This document shows positions 34,601 to 45,008 of a stretch of DNA of 64,000 nucleotides, one piece after another. A program made the position numbers and the translations under genes. Below the pieces are notes generated by a model. It had not been told where the DNA came from. It searched no databases and worked only from the letters and a program-made list of their open reading frames with translations. This stretch comes from Oscheius sp. JU75 (taxonomy: Eukaryota; Nematoda; Chromadorea; Rhabditida; Rhabditidae), in the NCBI GenBank assembly GCA_037178855.1, contig JASJZC010000007.1, positions 10,416,001-10,480,000 on the forward strand, in the 5' to 3' direction. Within the stretch, counting starts at the first letter, position 1, and the number at the start of each line of letters is the position of its first letter.

Positions 34601-37600
34601 ACTAACTTCAAACGTTTTCAGGTACCATAAGAGACAACATTCTTATGGGAAGTCACTATGACGAATCTCTCTACAAGTCCGTACTCATAGGGTCGTGCTT
34701 GAAGAACGATCTTAACGTAACGAATACATACTTTTTTCTTATTATGTTCCAGAACTTCCCCGGAGGAGACCAGTACATAATCTCTGAGAATGGAGCGACT
34801 TTGAGCGGGGGACAGAGAACAAGAGTAGTCATAGCTCGTGCTCTGTATCAGAACACTGCTATCTATCTCTTCGACGAGCCATTCTCATCCTTGGATAGTC
34901 ATGTAGCAAGACAGGTCTTCCAAATGGTTTATCTCTTAACTTCCCTTAAAACTGCTGTCGTTTAGGGTATCCGAACTCTTAAGGCCCGTGAAAAGCTCGT
35001 TATCATTGCCAGTCACGACATTATGAAACTGTGTGAAACGGATCACATCATCAAGCTGAACAACAGAGGTCTGGTGGAGACACAAGGACATCCTTCGATC
35101 GTGTATCCGAATGAGTTCAACAAAATGATGATGACTTCTGTGGAAGACGAATTCAATGTGGATGAGGATTTCGCCGAGAAGGTGTTCGAGCGCGAAGAAG
35201 AGAAACAGGTAAATCGGATTATCAGAGTAGTAGAACAGCAGTTCGAAGTTTCTTTGTCTTTAAGACGATACGGGCTACTAAGACAGTATCAGAAATTCAT
35301 TTCGATAAGGTGCGGGAGATACGTTAACTGATACTCGAGATGGTACAAGCGAGGCAGGCTGGCTACCGAGAGAGTACGGGAAAGACATTCTACGTACACC
35401 TAAACATTTGGGAAAAGCAGGTCTGACTACCAAAATAGTACAGAAGTGTGTCTGACGATCTATAGAATTTCAGATTTTCATGGGTACAGATACAGACACT
35501 TAGGTTGTAATTTAATGGCTGTCTTAGGTTGGTGCAGTTAAAGCCAACGTCTACTTCACCTACTTCCACTCAATGGGATGCGTGCTCACTATTGGAATCC
35601 TTGCTGCTTTGGCTGCAATGCAGTTGACAAAGAACGGATCCGACTGGTGGCTGAGTAGATGGACCATGAATCAGACAAACACGACAACATCCAGTCTAAA
35701 GGAATATCTAAAAGGAGAGCATGAGTTGGAGTATGGAAACGGCTTACCCCTCTGAAGATTGACTTCAGATACATCGAGGAGGATCACTGGGACCGATCCA
35801 TGTACTTCTTGACAATTTACGCTATCATTGCTGCCTGCAACACTCTTTTCACACTGATTCGAGCGTTTTTGTTCGCTTACGGTGGAATAGAAGGAGCTAA
35901 GATTCTTCATGAGAATCTGCTGGCCCGCTTGTTGAAAGTGAGAGCTTATAAGTTTGGTTCATGGCGTTTTAGACAACGGTTCTCTGGTGGGAACGTACCC
36001 CGAGTGGAAGAGTAGTCAATCGGCTATGTTCTGACATCTATACAGTCGATGACAATCTTCCCTTTGTGGTAAATTTCTGGTCACACTTTTTGAAAACCAG
36101 ATTTTAGCTCAACATCTTCCTCGCGTCATTGTTCACTCTCACTGGAGCTATGGTGGTCTCGATAGTTGGACTACCCTATATCATCCCAGTCATGCTTGTA
36201 CTCGCTGTGATTTATCACTACATACAGAAACATTACAGGTTTGCTTCAGGTTTGTGTAAGCTTATAACAACCTTAGAAAGACCACTGTCGAACTTAAACG
36301 ACTGTGCTCAATGAGTCTGTCTCCACTGTACTCGCATCTTTCGGACTCTGTCAACGGACTAGTGACCATTAGAGCACACAAATACGTGGAACAGTACTGT
36401 CAAAAGTTGAGGACGCTGCTTACATTGAACCTCCGTGCACAGTACTCTTCAAATGCTGCCAGTCAATGGCTTAACATTCGACTCTCCATGATTGCTGTAT
36501 TCGTAGTCGCTGCCATTACGTTCTTGGCTATCATTCAACATAGGATCACCAACAAAGTTGATTCAGGTACGACAAGAAACAGAGAGGCAAAACATTTTCC
36601 CACCAAATGTTCCAGGCCTTGTCGGATTAGCAATCACCTACGCGCTCTCCTTGACCAGCTTGCTGAACGGACTTCTCGGCTCCTTCATTGAGACCGAAAA
36701 AGAAATGGTCTCAGTCGAAAGAATAGATGAGTACACGGAAGGTGATATCCTGCCCGAAGAACCAAGACACGGACAGAAATCGTTCCCTGTAGAACTGCAA
36801 GGGAAAATTGAGTTCACCAACGTCAATATGAAGTACTATGAGGAAGCACCCCTCGCGCTGGACAATGTGAGCTTCACCATACCTCCTGGATCCAGATGTG
36901 CTGTTCTGGGAAGAACCGGCAGTGGAAAGAGCTCTATTTTCCATGTAAGAATTGCATATTTTTTGATATCTCTCGTTTTAGACCATTCTGAGGACAGCTC
37001 CGTATCAAAGTGGAAAAGTGGCGATTGACGGCGTCGATGTCAAGACCCTGTCTCTCAAGGTTCTTCGTTCAATAGTCGGCTACATTCCGCAACATCCTTT
37101 CATCTTCAAGTAAGGGCTTTGTGTACCATCTAAACCATTTATCAGTGGAACATTTTACGAAAATGTCACACTCTTCACTCCTGGAGCCGATCACAGTCAT
37201 GTGATGACCATGGCTCGAGTAGTTGGATTGGAAAGTCTTGTCCAACGTTTGGGTGGTCTCGACGGATTCATACAAGAGGATGGAAGCAACATTTCTTACG
37301 GGGAGAAGCAAATAATGTCTATTTTTCGGGTGCTGCTATCGAAGCCGAAGGTGAGTACATTTTCGAATCTGACGATGGATATTTTAAAATTTTTGGACAC
37401 AACTTTTTTCTCTATCCGATGACTGAAAGTAGTATTTGCTTGTGAAAATGCTGCTCTTAACATTAGCCTTTCAGATAGTATTGGTGGATGAGGGAACCTC
37501 CTATGTGGATCTGACAACTCACAAGAAGATGACCGATCTCCTTAACACACATCTTCATCATTCTACAATCGTCTCAATCATCCACAACAAGTTGGGAATG

Positions 37601-37705
37601 GAAGGATTTGACATGCTTCTAGAAATGTGTTCTGGACGTCCGCTGTGCACGACGTCGTTGACAGACGGCGGCTCCGGTGATGAGGACCTATTAGAAGGAT
37701 CTTAA
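28681..37705 (+). CDS. ABCC/MRP transporter, MRP7 (ABCC10)-like, interrupted by a LINE
   Basis: This is a full-length ABC exporter of the MRP class, expected to move organic anions or conjugates across a membrane. The N-terminus (FLEEFCGSANGSWF) opens a TMD0-like helical region; DDDGNEILNTEADEGANGFS precedes the first core membrane domain (FIFLWTNPLI..., then ILLRFLVESLE). The exon PVIALISMLIMPLNAFPWVL with WVSLKRLERFF resembles ABCC10 most. NBD1 has GDVGCGKST (34442), LSGGQ (34802) and IYLFDEPFSSLDS. The second membrane domain spans about 35530-36690. NBD2 has LGRTGSGKSS (36907), a poor signature (ISYGEKQ, 37291) and IVLVDEGTSYVD. It ends LLEGS at TAA 37703. The intron at 30849-34160 holds a complete RTE retrotransposon; otherwise introns are short. 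The leader has a ttttttag acceptor 32 nt before the ATG. AATAAA at 37805. Confidence 0.9.
30955..30966 (+). repeat. Target-site duplication, left copy
   Basis: ACTAGGGCGGAA, identical to 33938-33949. Confidence 0.9.
30967..31131 (+). CDS. Short ORF1-like frame of the RTE element, no ATG
   Basis: From the first base after the target duplication the frame is open for 54 codons (ELIARLEERCFLIALLNLKK to SSTRYAWERVD) and ends with TAA at 31129, 9 nt before the large ORF. It has no Met. It may be the tail of the small ORF1 known in RTE elements, cut by 5' truncation during integration, or simply a leader. The helical Glu/Leu/Lys content is compatible with a small coiled segment. Confidence 0.4.
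   Translation, partial: ELIARLEERCFLIALLNLKKKIYFDNLQVEYLLLSTTRGQPSISSTRYAWERVD
31141..33900 (+). CDS. RTE endonuclease-reverse transcriptase polyprotein
   Basis: The ORF is an uninterrupted 919 codons. Residues 1-245 form an apurinic-type endonuclease (EEP fold): GAINARTL, VVSETRI, IGCYAPTS, FIAGDFNAKI, NQIDFML and FDSDHRLI carry the expected Asn, Glu, Asp-Asn and Asp-His catalytic residues. The reverse transcriptase follows: NFRPISLLSTVLKACTKAI, SQSGFRKGFSTMDHVH, FVDFCKAFDSIEW (first catalytic Asp, about residue 576), GIRQGDTLSPLLFN, LEYADDVTIV (YADD, about residue 675), GLRINDKKT and KYLGVSI. The C-terminal part (YGCETWTLKEQDRERLKVAQ, then the GQPPPRWRDF region) is typical of RTE-1-like elements. 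All motifs look functional, so the protein may be active. It uses no intron, unlike every neighbour. Confidence 0.95.
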   Translation: MTKSRFLTIGAINARTLSSTARQIELDEALEKFNCDILVVSETRITRKGSFTFTSSQRIVFHSGGRTTAHGIAFVTTPEVGKAADFYPRNDRIAALHLKTEKVYIIGCYAPTSTYTDDEYDSFLEQIEQEIRKCPKNATPFIAGDFNAKIQRRDGNEKSVGKYCGGDGNQRGTMLTEFAMRNDMKIWNTMFRRKKSKLWTWRSPNGQVFNQIDFMLSSTRIKVVNCFTHRSFQFDSDHRLIVAHVKTTLIQRKRRMPKPHLRFNRRQYVNNVQLLGEPQTPFADSATNSYTILRAYTETAASNCWQDIPKIKWISDHTKDLLARRHFFKGKPLMAHEYKNACSLARVELQKDIAKRKEERIKEAIIHGKGIKDAIRSTAHKKTLLMMEDPATCTKSQRFTCKMVKQYYDNLFRSSIPLNLYIRPSDESLPPFTTEEARYALKSLKLGHSPGPDNILPDMLSLASEQLSPVVAALLNGLSRGDDVPTGLCESWMKLIHKGGSSEELGNFRPISLLSTVLKACTKAILMRMLRNLDEFEDYSQSGFRKGFSTMDHVHAVKQIAERCTEYSTPIYFAFVDFCKAFDSIEWNAVWSTLSSAGVKKELVIMLQRIYESSNTFVIVNKEKVDVDFRKGIRQGDTLSPLLFNCVLRSIIRSIDWEENGIKIDGRRLTSLEYADDVTIVGKSRPELEKMLRKLMDAAEQVGLRINDKKTILLTNCTTTRTPISVNGLNFAFKDEVKYLGVSISLPLDHHREIDCAVRRGWLAWSQQAKWLTDRTIPMDKRRHLFNSCITPVVTYGCETWTLKEQDRERLKVAQRKMERRMLKITRMNRWNNDRVRNITRVKDWVKVADRLKLAWAHRITQMPQDRWTRATTTWIPYDRKRLRGQPPPRWRDFLKQNFDRCWWNAPSEDWKRVIDHHR
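33938..33949 (+). repeat. Target-site duplication, right copy
   Basis: ACTAGGGCGGAA, directly after the AATA tail of the retrotransposon. Confidence 0.9.
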
Positions 37706-37804
37706 ATTGTTACTTTTTATGTTATCCTACTTTTCCCAAAGTCAGGAAGTTACCCCGGGTCGAATCTAGTTTTAATTATTCTACGTCTTTGCATATATCT
37801 GTGA

Positions 37805-37810
37805 AATAAA
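37805..37810 (+). terminator. Poly(A) signal of the ABC transporter gene
   Basis: AATAAA 100 nt after the stop codon. Confidence 0.65.
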
Positions 37811-38019
37811 GTTCCGGTCTGTTATCCAACCTCTTCAAAGTACTCAAATTAAATTGCGAAGTGCAGAATGATGACCTGCCGGAGTGGAGGACGCAATCAG
37901 GTAAAGGCGATTTCAATTTACGAACTGGGATTGGCCGGCAAATTGGCGAAGAGCCAAACAATGAGCAGTCTAAGCATTCGCTAATAACCATCTGGCTTTG
38001 TAGGAGGAAGTTTCACTTC

Positions 38020-38205
38020 CTTTCTGTTTCTCTGTCTCTCTGTTTCTCTGCCTATTTGGCTATCTTTCGCTTGGTATCTCTATTTCTCTGTTTTTCTATT
38101 TCACTGTCTCTCTGTCTTTCTGTCCCCCTGTTTCTCTGTCTCTCAGTCTCTCAGTCTCTTAGTCTCTCCATCTTTTTGTCTTTCTATGTTTCTGTCATTC
38201 TATCA
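38020..38205 (+). repeat. Degenerate TCTCTGT-type low-complexity tract
   Basis: Repeated words such as TCTCTGTCTCTC, TTTCTGT and CAGTCTCTC with no strict period. Confidence 0.7.
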
Positions 38206-38880
38206 TCATGCAAGACCAATACAAATTTAGAATTGATGTAGACACTACTTTTTGTATCCACACGCGAGCCCCCAGTCTCACTCCCTTTCCCTAGAGTATC
38301 TTTTCACGAAAGCCTGCCTTTTAAGTGGATTATTGCTGCAATTTGAGAGCGAGGCCAAGAAGGAACTGTTTAAGTCTTTTTTTCCTCTTCTCAAGAGGTC
38401 ATCTCGGTGCCAGGATGTTTGTATACAATTTTACTGAAATCCGATACGTTTCGCAGCTGAGCCTAGGTCACTCAACTCTTGCTTCGATTTTTTTCCATCT
38501 ATTTTAATCGCGGGCCATATATTTTGCAATCAGGCCACCCATAACTACTTGAGAATAGGGATCAGCAGGTCTCGTCCTAAATTCTCGAAAAGTGCTCCCC
38601 TCTCATCTCCATTTATAACTTCTGCAGGTAGAGAAGCAGCTGCCCATCCAGCCTTTTGCTAATTGGCCCGTATATTGGAAGAAATTTTCTTTTCACGCAA
38701 AACAAATGTCATGAGGGTGAAGACAACAAATTTGGGTTCATTGATACTTGGAACCTTGGAAAATTTCGAATCTTCATCGATCTCTGCCCATTTCACGCTT
38801 GATATGTATGTGATGCGTTAATCTCTGCTGAAAATCTTGATGGTCAGTTTGGAAAAATGCAAATCTGCCCCAGCCTTGTT

Positions 38881-38904
38881 CTCTCTCTCTCTCTCTCTCT
38901 CTCT
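38881..38904 (+). repeat. CT dinucleotide microsatellite
   Basis: Twelve perfect CT units. Confidence 0.95.
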
Positions 38905-40647
38905 ATGTAGTACTCTTAGTGTCCACCAGAAACCTCGTTGTGACTCGACCAACCGGAATAAAAACCAACTTTTGTCAATTTGTAGATCATCTGGACAATT
39001 TGAGACACAGGGGGGATATGAGGAAGAGCAGCCGCGTTCGCACCCTCCTCGTGTAATGACCGGATTCTCATGGCTACTAATGCATCTCTGATACAGAGCA
39101 CACTTCTAGGTCAACAAGCGCTTTCAGCTACCCCCTGGGGCAGTCTCTGCCCCAGCTCCAAATCTTAATTACTTGGCAGAGAAAACACAGGCTCCTCCAG
39201 TTTTGTGTGTGTGTGTGTTAAAGACACTTGATACTCATTTTGCGCACTGTCTTTTGATTCGAAGCCTATTTGACAAGAGGCGTACGAGAGAGCGAGAGAT
39301 GACTATACAAACTATTGTTCTTCTAGACTCATGTGGCTCTAACAGATGGTCGTCCAGTTATAAACTTAGACTAAACAAGCTTCCCCTTATTCTCGCTTAT
39401 CTCTATAATAGAACCGAAACAGGGGACTGCACTCAGATTACCTCGTTAGTTGTGTGCAGACAGGCATGATCTTTGAGGGTGTTCCTAATGGAATGACCGC
39501 ACTTTTCCCCCTTTCTACTCATTTTATGGAGTAGGTCATCAGGTTCGCTCAAGGAACAAACGAGACTTCCATCTCTTCACCACTTTGCTGTCCTATGAGA
39601 AAATGTTAGCGTTTGGAAGTTGTTTAAGTTTAAGCAGTGATATCCTCGTGATGTTCAGGCGACTCCCAAAGGACGCATCAGTCGTAGACACTATCATTGC
39701 TGCATCAGAGACGTTTGTTTCTCCTTGTTATTCCCGAGCACATTATGGTCCTTGATGTGCTTTATATTGTACTCATCCTAAATCTTCGCGTTAGGCGAAG
39801 ATCTATATTGGCAGTTAGGATTCCTTCTAGTGTGGCAAAGTTTTCCTCCCCTATTCTCACGGGGTGTGGGAACAACGTCCTCCTAGTATAACAAACGACT
39901 GCTTTAAAATTCTGCGTTTCCAGATGCACGCCTTTGTTTTGGTCTCATTAGCGAACCTTTCGGCAGTTTTTCTTCCTCATCTGTGCATTTTTTGTTCACA
40001 TGTGCAGTCAAACACATGCTTAAGAAGGCCCCTGTATTGTTTTTGTTGAAGGTGGCAGGAAGAAGTTGAATTTGGGAACTTCACAAGCTTTCCTCCCGTA
40101 TTGTCCCAGCCAATATGGTCTGATTGTGAACATGGGCGATACTGTAAGCCTTTGTCTCCGACCACAGATCTGTTTGAACTAGTCCCATTGAAAACATAAA
40201 GTTTGCCGAGCTCTCGATAAGAGTTTATCCCAAAAGTCTGTTTAATCCTGGAACCTTAACCTGTCCTCCCGGCTTTTTTTTTTCGCTCCCAGCAGCTGGA
40301 AATCACTGGTGTAACCTGAAATCACCGGCGAGCTCATCTATCAAGTCGTAAGACCATGGAGTCAGTCTGTTGTTTTAGCGACTGCTGGCAGCCGTGTGTG
40401 GCCCGCGGTCATTTCTGCACTTCCTTCGTTTTTTTTAGAACTTTGCAAAGGTCCAATTAAGAATGACTACAGTCTTCTCTGCTCATAATCCTCACCATTG
40501 TGTTTTTGTGGTGCGTTACGAGCACTCCGTAGCAACGTCTTTGAATAAATCACATGAAAATTAGGCAAGTCCCTCAGCGTCTCATCTTTTGCTCCTATTC
40601 TCTCTTTTTCTAAAGTGCAACGGTGTCCGTGCGCACCACGACCCCTG

Positions 40648-40720
40648 GGCTCCATAGCTCAGTTGTTAGCGCTCTGGATCATGAATATGAGCAGCCTGAG
40701 CTCGATTCCCGCCTGTTTAT
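40648..40720 (+). other. tRNA-like segment, possible SINE head
   Basis: GGCTCCATAGCTCAGTTGTT has the acceptor-plus-A-box look of a tRNA gene, and GAGCTCGATTCCC about 43 nt later resembles a B box. The 3' acceptor strand that should pair with GGCTCCA is absent, so it is not a functional tRNA gene. A tRNA-derived SINE or decayed tRNA is the likely explanation. Confidence 0.35.
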
Positions 40721-40952
40721 AGACGGCCCGTTTTATTTAAACTGCTCCTTGTTACCTCTTTGACAACTTGTTGGTTATATTTTTTGCTGCACAGCCTATG
40801 AATAGCAAATCGGGCACCCACAAATCTGGAATGTTGCTCCTACATTTCTCTTCTAAGACTACGCATAACGCATTGAACTTTAAAAATCATGACATCGGGT
40901 CTTTATGCGAAGATTCAGCCCCTCTTTCAGTTTCCAGTCCTGATGTGACTAC

Positions 40953-43900
40953 ATGTTCGGATTTCTGTTCCCATTGAGCTTAACCTTTCTACTCTCTCTT
41001 GCACAGCCAGATCTCAAGGTAGGTTCTCACCTTTCCTTTGTTTAAAAATACCAATTGCAGTCCAATTTGGTGGCTGACCATTCGAGAAAGACCTTCCGAG
41101 GCGAAAATACCGATGACAATACGATATCCCTACTCCTGGACGAAGTACCTGTGGTATATTGAGATTTTGTGCCAAAGCGTTGAACTTTTTAGTTGGACAA
41201 GGGAAAAGTCAGCGATTCGGTGAAAAACTTCGGCACAGCCTTTGCGCAATCAGCTAGAGAGAGCCTTGAACATTCGTGAGTGTTTCCTCAGGCCTAAAAT
41301 CGCAGCTTTTAGACAAGACGTCAACTATTTTAAGCAGTTCTGGTATGATCCGACTTACAAAATCCATGATTTGTGCGAGCCGCATCGTTCTGGTCAGCAG
41401 AGCAATAATCTTATCTGGTATATCACATTTTATAGACACAAATCAACATTTAGGACTGAATCCGGTGATAAACTTTTACGAGTTATAGGAAATGGGGTAG
41501 TCAAAGACGGGTATAACATGTTCATGGCCCCGGGGCAGGGACGAGGTATCACAATTTAAAAATGGTAAAAGTTTCTTTAAGGACTTCGAACTGATGTTTT
41601 TGTTGCAATCTACATTGAATCCATGTCCTCATTCAAAGCTCAAACAATGGATTTTGAAGTGGACATGTACTTGGCGATGGGCTGGTTCGATAGGAGACTG
41701 GCGCACAATTGTACTTATCCTATACTGGTAACGAACAAGCTCATAGCTGACCGAATATGGCATCCGGACCTGTATTTTGTGAGTCACCCTCATTAAGTAA
41801 TGATCTCAATTTAGGTAAACTCCAAGTTTGCCTATTTGCAAGAAGTTACAACACCCAACTTCATGGTCATTGTCTATCCTGACGGACTAATCTTCAAGTC
41901 AATGAGGTGTGTTTTTAAAGAGGTCTAATGTCGCAAGGGCGCCTTTACACAGCTTGATGACCGCACTAGAAGAGGCGTTTATGTTGCGATGTCTAAATAG
42001 GCAGAGGCAGCTGTTGCTATGGCAAACTGTGGAAGAAAGGTGATAAGAAACAGTTGTGCTTGAAACTTGGGAACTACGAATTGGTACTAGCTGTGTAAAA
42101 GTACGACCAACCCTAAGATGCTTGGCCTTTTGATATAGTTTAAAAAAAGATACTCGGCCTACCGAATCCGGTGTTAGGCATAGGAAGTGATAATCGTAAG
42201 ACCCATCTCAGGGCAATGGACCCTGACGGACAAACAAACTCTATGATCAGGATGGGTAGCTTAATGGGTACAATTCTAACTCATGGCGTCCGAGAAAGAC
42301 TAAGGAATATGCTTCTTTTAAACCGAAGAGTGGATCCGAACCCGGCATGCTCGAGTCAAAAGTGTTACTAGTACAGCGTAAACCACGTACACAAGACGAC
42401 GTACGGACAGCTCGCGTTTAGAAGAATAGATTTTTAACTAACTGATTTCTCCATTAGCTGATATAGCCGAGGGACCTAAAATCGCAAAATACACTGACCA
42501 ACAAGTACAATAACATTCTCTCCAATGTTCAGTGATTTTTAAGCAGCTATAGACTGATAAAACCTTTCCAGACTGGATGTGACTCTGAGTTGCATGATGA
42601 ATCTGAAGATGTTCCCAATGGACTACCAAGAATGCCCCATCACTATACAGAGCTGTAAGACATCCTCTGTTCTCAGCACTCTCCCCATTCTAGATGCCTA
42701 CATAGAACAGATTGTGAACTTGACCTGGCACTATGAGGATCCTTTTTTCCCTATTGGTTCCAATCAGGACATTCTGCTTAATGACATGGAGATTGTTGGT
42801 TCCCGATCGGAGAAATGTGCCGGGCCGTATCCAATGTTTCGCGGAAGCGGTAAGTCGACTAGTTTAGAAGAGCAACTTTTGTCTTCTTTTAGTAAATCTA
42901 TCTCTTTTTAGGAGGTATGTGTATTCTGCAAAAATGAACTGGTGACTCAGTTTTGCCTGAAAGATTCGCGCGAAGTAGCACGCTTTCTGCACCGGCACGC
43001 ACTAACTCGTCAAGAGCAGTATCACAGAGAGGCGTAGAAAGAGTTGACACCCGCCGCTTTCTCCCCGGGGCTTCACCACATCTGCTTTGTCATGCAGCAT
43101 GAAGCAACCACCTTAAATTTGGTTTAAAAAAAAGCAACTTTCAGCTGACTGGAGCTGTATCAAAGCATATATCATGATGAGGAGATTAGTACTTTTTCAT
43201 ATCATTCAAACATATATTCCGACCGGTGAGGGAAAAAGAAGGATGTTTCATGATTACCATTCAGGTATGCTTGTGAGTATCTCATGGATGTCATTCTGGC
43301 TGGATCCGAGAGCATCTCCTGCCAGGGTGTCTTTGACAATCACGTCACTCCTCACCTTGACAACGATGAGCAATGGAGCGAGGCAGGATCTACCACAGGT
43401 AAGATTCAGGTCACTTTTGATAGGATACGGGTAAGACAAAAAGAGCGGGAACTTGTCTGCAGACGAGAGTATACGGGTGGGATTTTGTTTCTTTGCCTAC
43501 ATGAAGTTGTGAGATAGACCGAGAGGGCAACTTATGATTGCCCAGTGGAATTTGGTTACGTGATACGAATAATAGCATGTCAAAACGGTAAAAGAAAGAT
43601 TTGACCGACTGCCTGCATGGTATGGACAAAAGCTGATTAGATAGTACGGGTACGAATCTACGTATCAGCCAAGTTCGAAATAAAAAAAACTTTGTCCAGA
43701 TTTCGAGTTGATACGGGTGAACCTTTGGGTTGCAGGTATGACGGTACGGGATAGGTGCAGAACAGAGTAAAAGAAGGCTTCCAGGTTTCCTACATCAAAG
43801 CCCTAGACGTCTGGCTTACCGTATCTCAAGCTCTCATCTTCCTCGTTCTTCTAGAATATTCATTTGTCTCATACTTTACAACAAAACGGGTTTTTCATTG

Positions 43901-44900
43901 CGCTCACAGGAAGAGCTATCAGCATCACAAAATGTCTACTCCGAACGTGAGTAAACCCTCAATTACTCTCCTGGCTGTTTATTGTGATCACCTGGCTCTC
44001 TTGCACCACTGCTACTTGTGTCGTTCAGGGTGGCATCCATGATGAGGAGAAGGGAAAAGACGAGACGACGGAAATGTACCCCTTCCAGGTAAGGATATAC
44101 ACAGTCAAAAACAACCTAACATGTGTTTCTTCACAAACATTGCACGGTTCTCCTTTCCAGCGTGCTTCCCCTACCCCTACGCGAACGTCGAGTGAGAAGA
44201 AGAAAAATTTTTCGTTGAGTTCCGGCCTCACTGCCTGTATGAGTCACACTGCGGTTCGTTTCAGTTTCTTCCTCCTTTTCTATTATCTTTCGCCCTGATG
44301 ATGTGAGGTCCCCAGGGTGCCTCTTTCGACAATGATCACCAAGACCTCACATCATTATCTGTCCACCCCCACTCGCTTCACTATGGCTTCTCTCTTAGGC
44401 GCTTTGCGGTACGGCTCTTCTGGCAGAGAAAATAGCTCTCACTCGAGACTGGCTGGAGACCGAGTGTGAGAATTCCGTAAGTGTAGTCCTGCAAAACGGG
44501 AATAGAGACTGCACGAACACACGGACACTTTGCATGCGTTCTTTTTTTTCTTGCCGACTGTGAAGATATTCACCACACTTTTGTGGCAGAACATTATTCA
44601 TAGTGCTTGGACAAATCCGTTAAATACAAAAACTTCTAGGCTCTTATGTCAGCGACCCCACACGCAGCTGCGCATATCTACAGCAAGTACGACTTCACCA
44701 AACCGTGTCAGAAGTGTGCCTACGAGAATGAAAAGACGGCGAGGAAGATTGACAAATGTGGGTGTAAAAAGTATGGAAATATGAAACGCTTTCTAGACAG
44801 CCGAGCAATTTTCCCAACAGTCTTCGCCACCTTTACCATCGTCTACTGGCTGTACTACTCGTGGCGAACGGAGGTCGAGAAGGCAAACAAGGCAGCATAA
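40953..44900 (+). CDS. Cys-loop ligand-gated anion channel subunit (GlyR/GluCl-like)
   Basis: It is a pentameric channel subunit of the plasma membrane, probably chloride-selective. It starts with a signal peptide (MFGFLFPLSLTFLLSLAQ). The ligand-binding domain includes YNMFMAPGQGRG, LRTDVFVAIYIESMSSFKAQ, MDFEVDMYLAMGWFDRRLAH, IWHPDLYF and the 13-residue Cys loop (CMMNLKMFPMDYQEC). A second cysteine pair (EKCAG...DWSCI) is as in glycine and glutamate-gated chloride receptors. M1-M3 read MLVSISWMSFWLDPRASPAR, VSLTITSLLTLTTMSNGARQ and VSYIKALDVWL; the PAR motif before M2 marks anion channels. The intracellular loop is short; M4 (FPTVFATFTIVYWLYYSW) ends ANKAA at TAA 44898. Introns reach 660 nt; one (about 43400-43756) is packed with TACGGG. 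A tttcag lies 23 nt before the ATG. The ligand cannot be told. Confidence 0.87.
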
Positions 44901-45008
44901 TTCTGAACATGTACTCAATTCCTCTGTGATTTTACCCAAAACACTTAAAATGGTTTCATCTTTATGCTTATTAACGAGATGGAAAGAAAAGACAAAAAGT
45001 GAGCGAGA

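Larger units (their letters stand above)
37811..40952. other. 3.1 kb intergenic region with simple repeats
   Basis: No coding exon is supported. It contains a degenerate TCTCTGT/TTTCTGT tract (38020-38205), a CT dinucleotide run (38881-38904), a GT run (39204-39218) and a tRNA-like segment near 40648-40720. Confidence 0.5.

Noticed and set aside
38020-38910. CRISPR-like or satellite array
   Set aside because: The repeats are simple pyrimidine words without spacers or fixed period.
40648-40720. Functional tRNA gene
   Set aside because: The A and B boxes are plausible but the 3' acceptor strand does not pair with the 5' strand and the T stem is poor.
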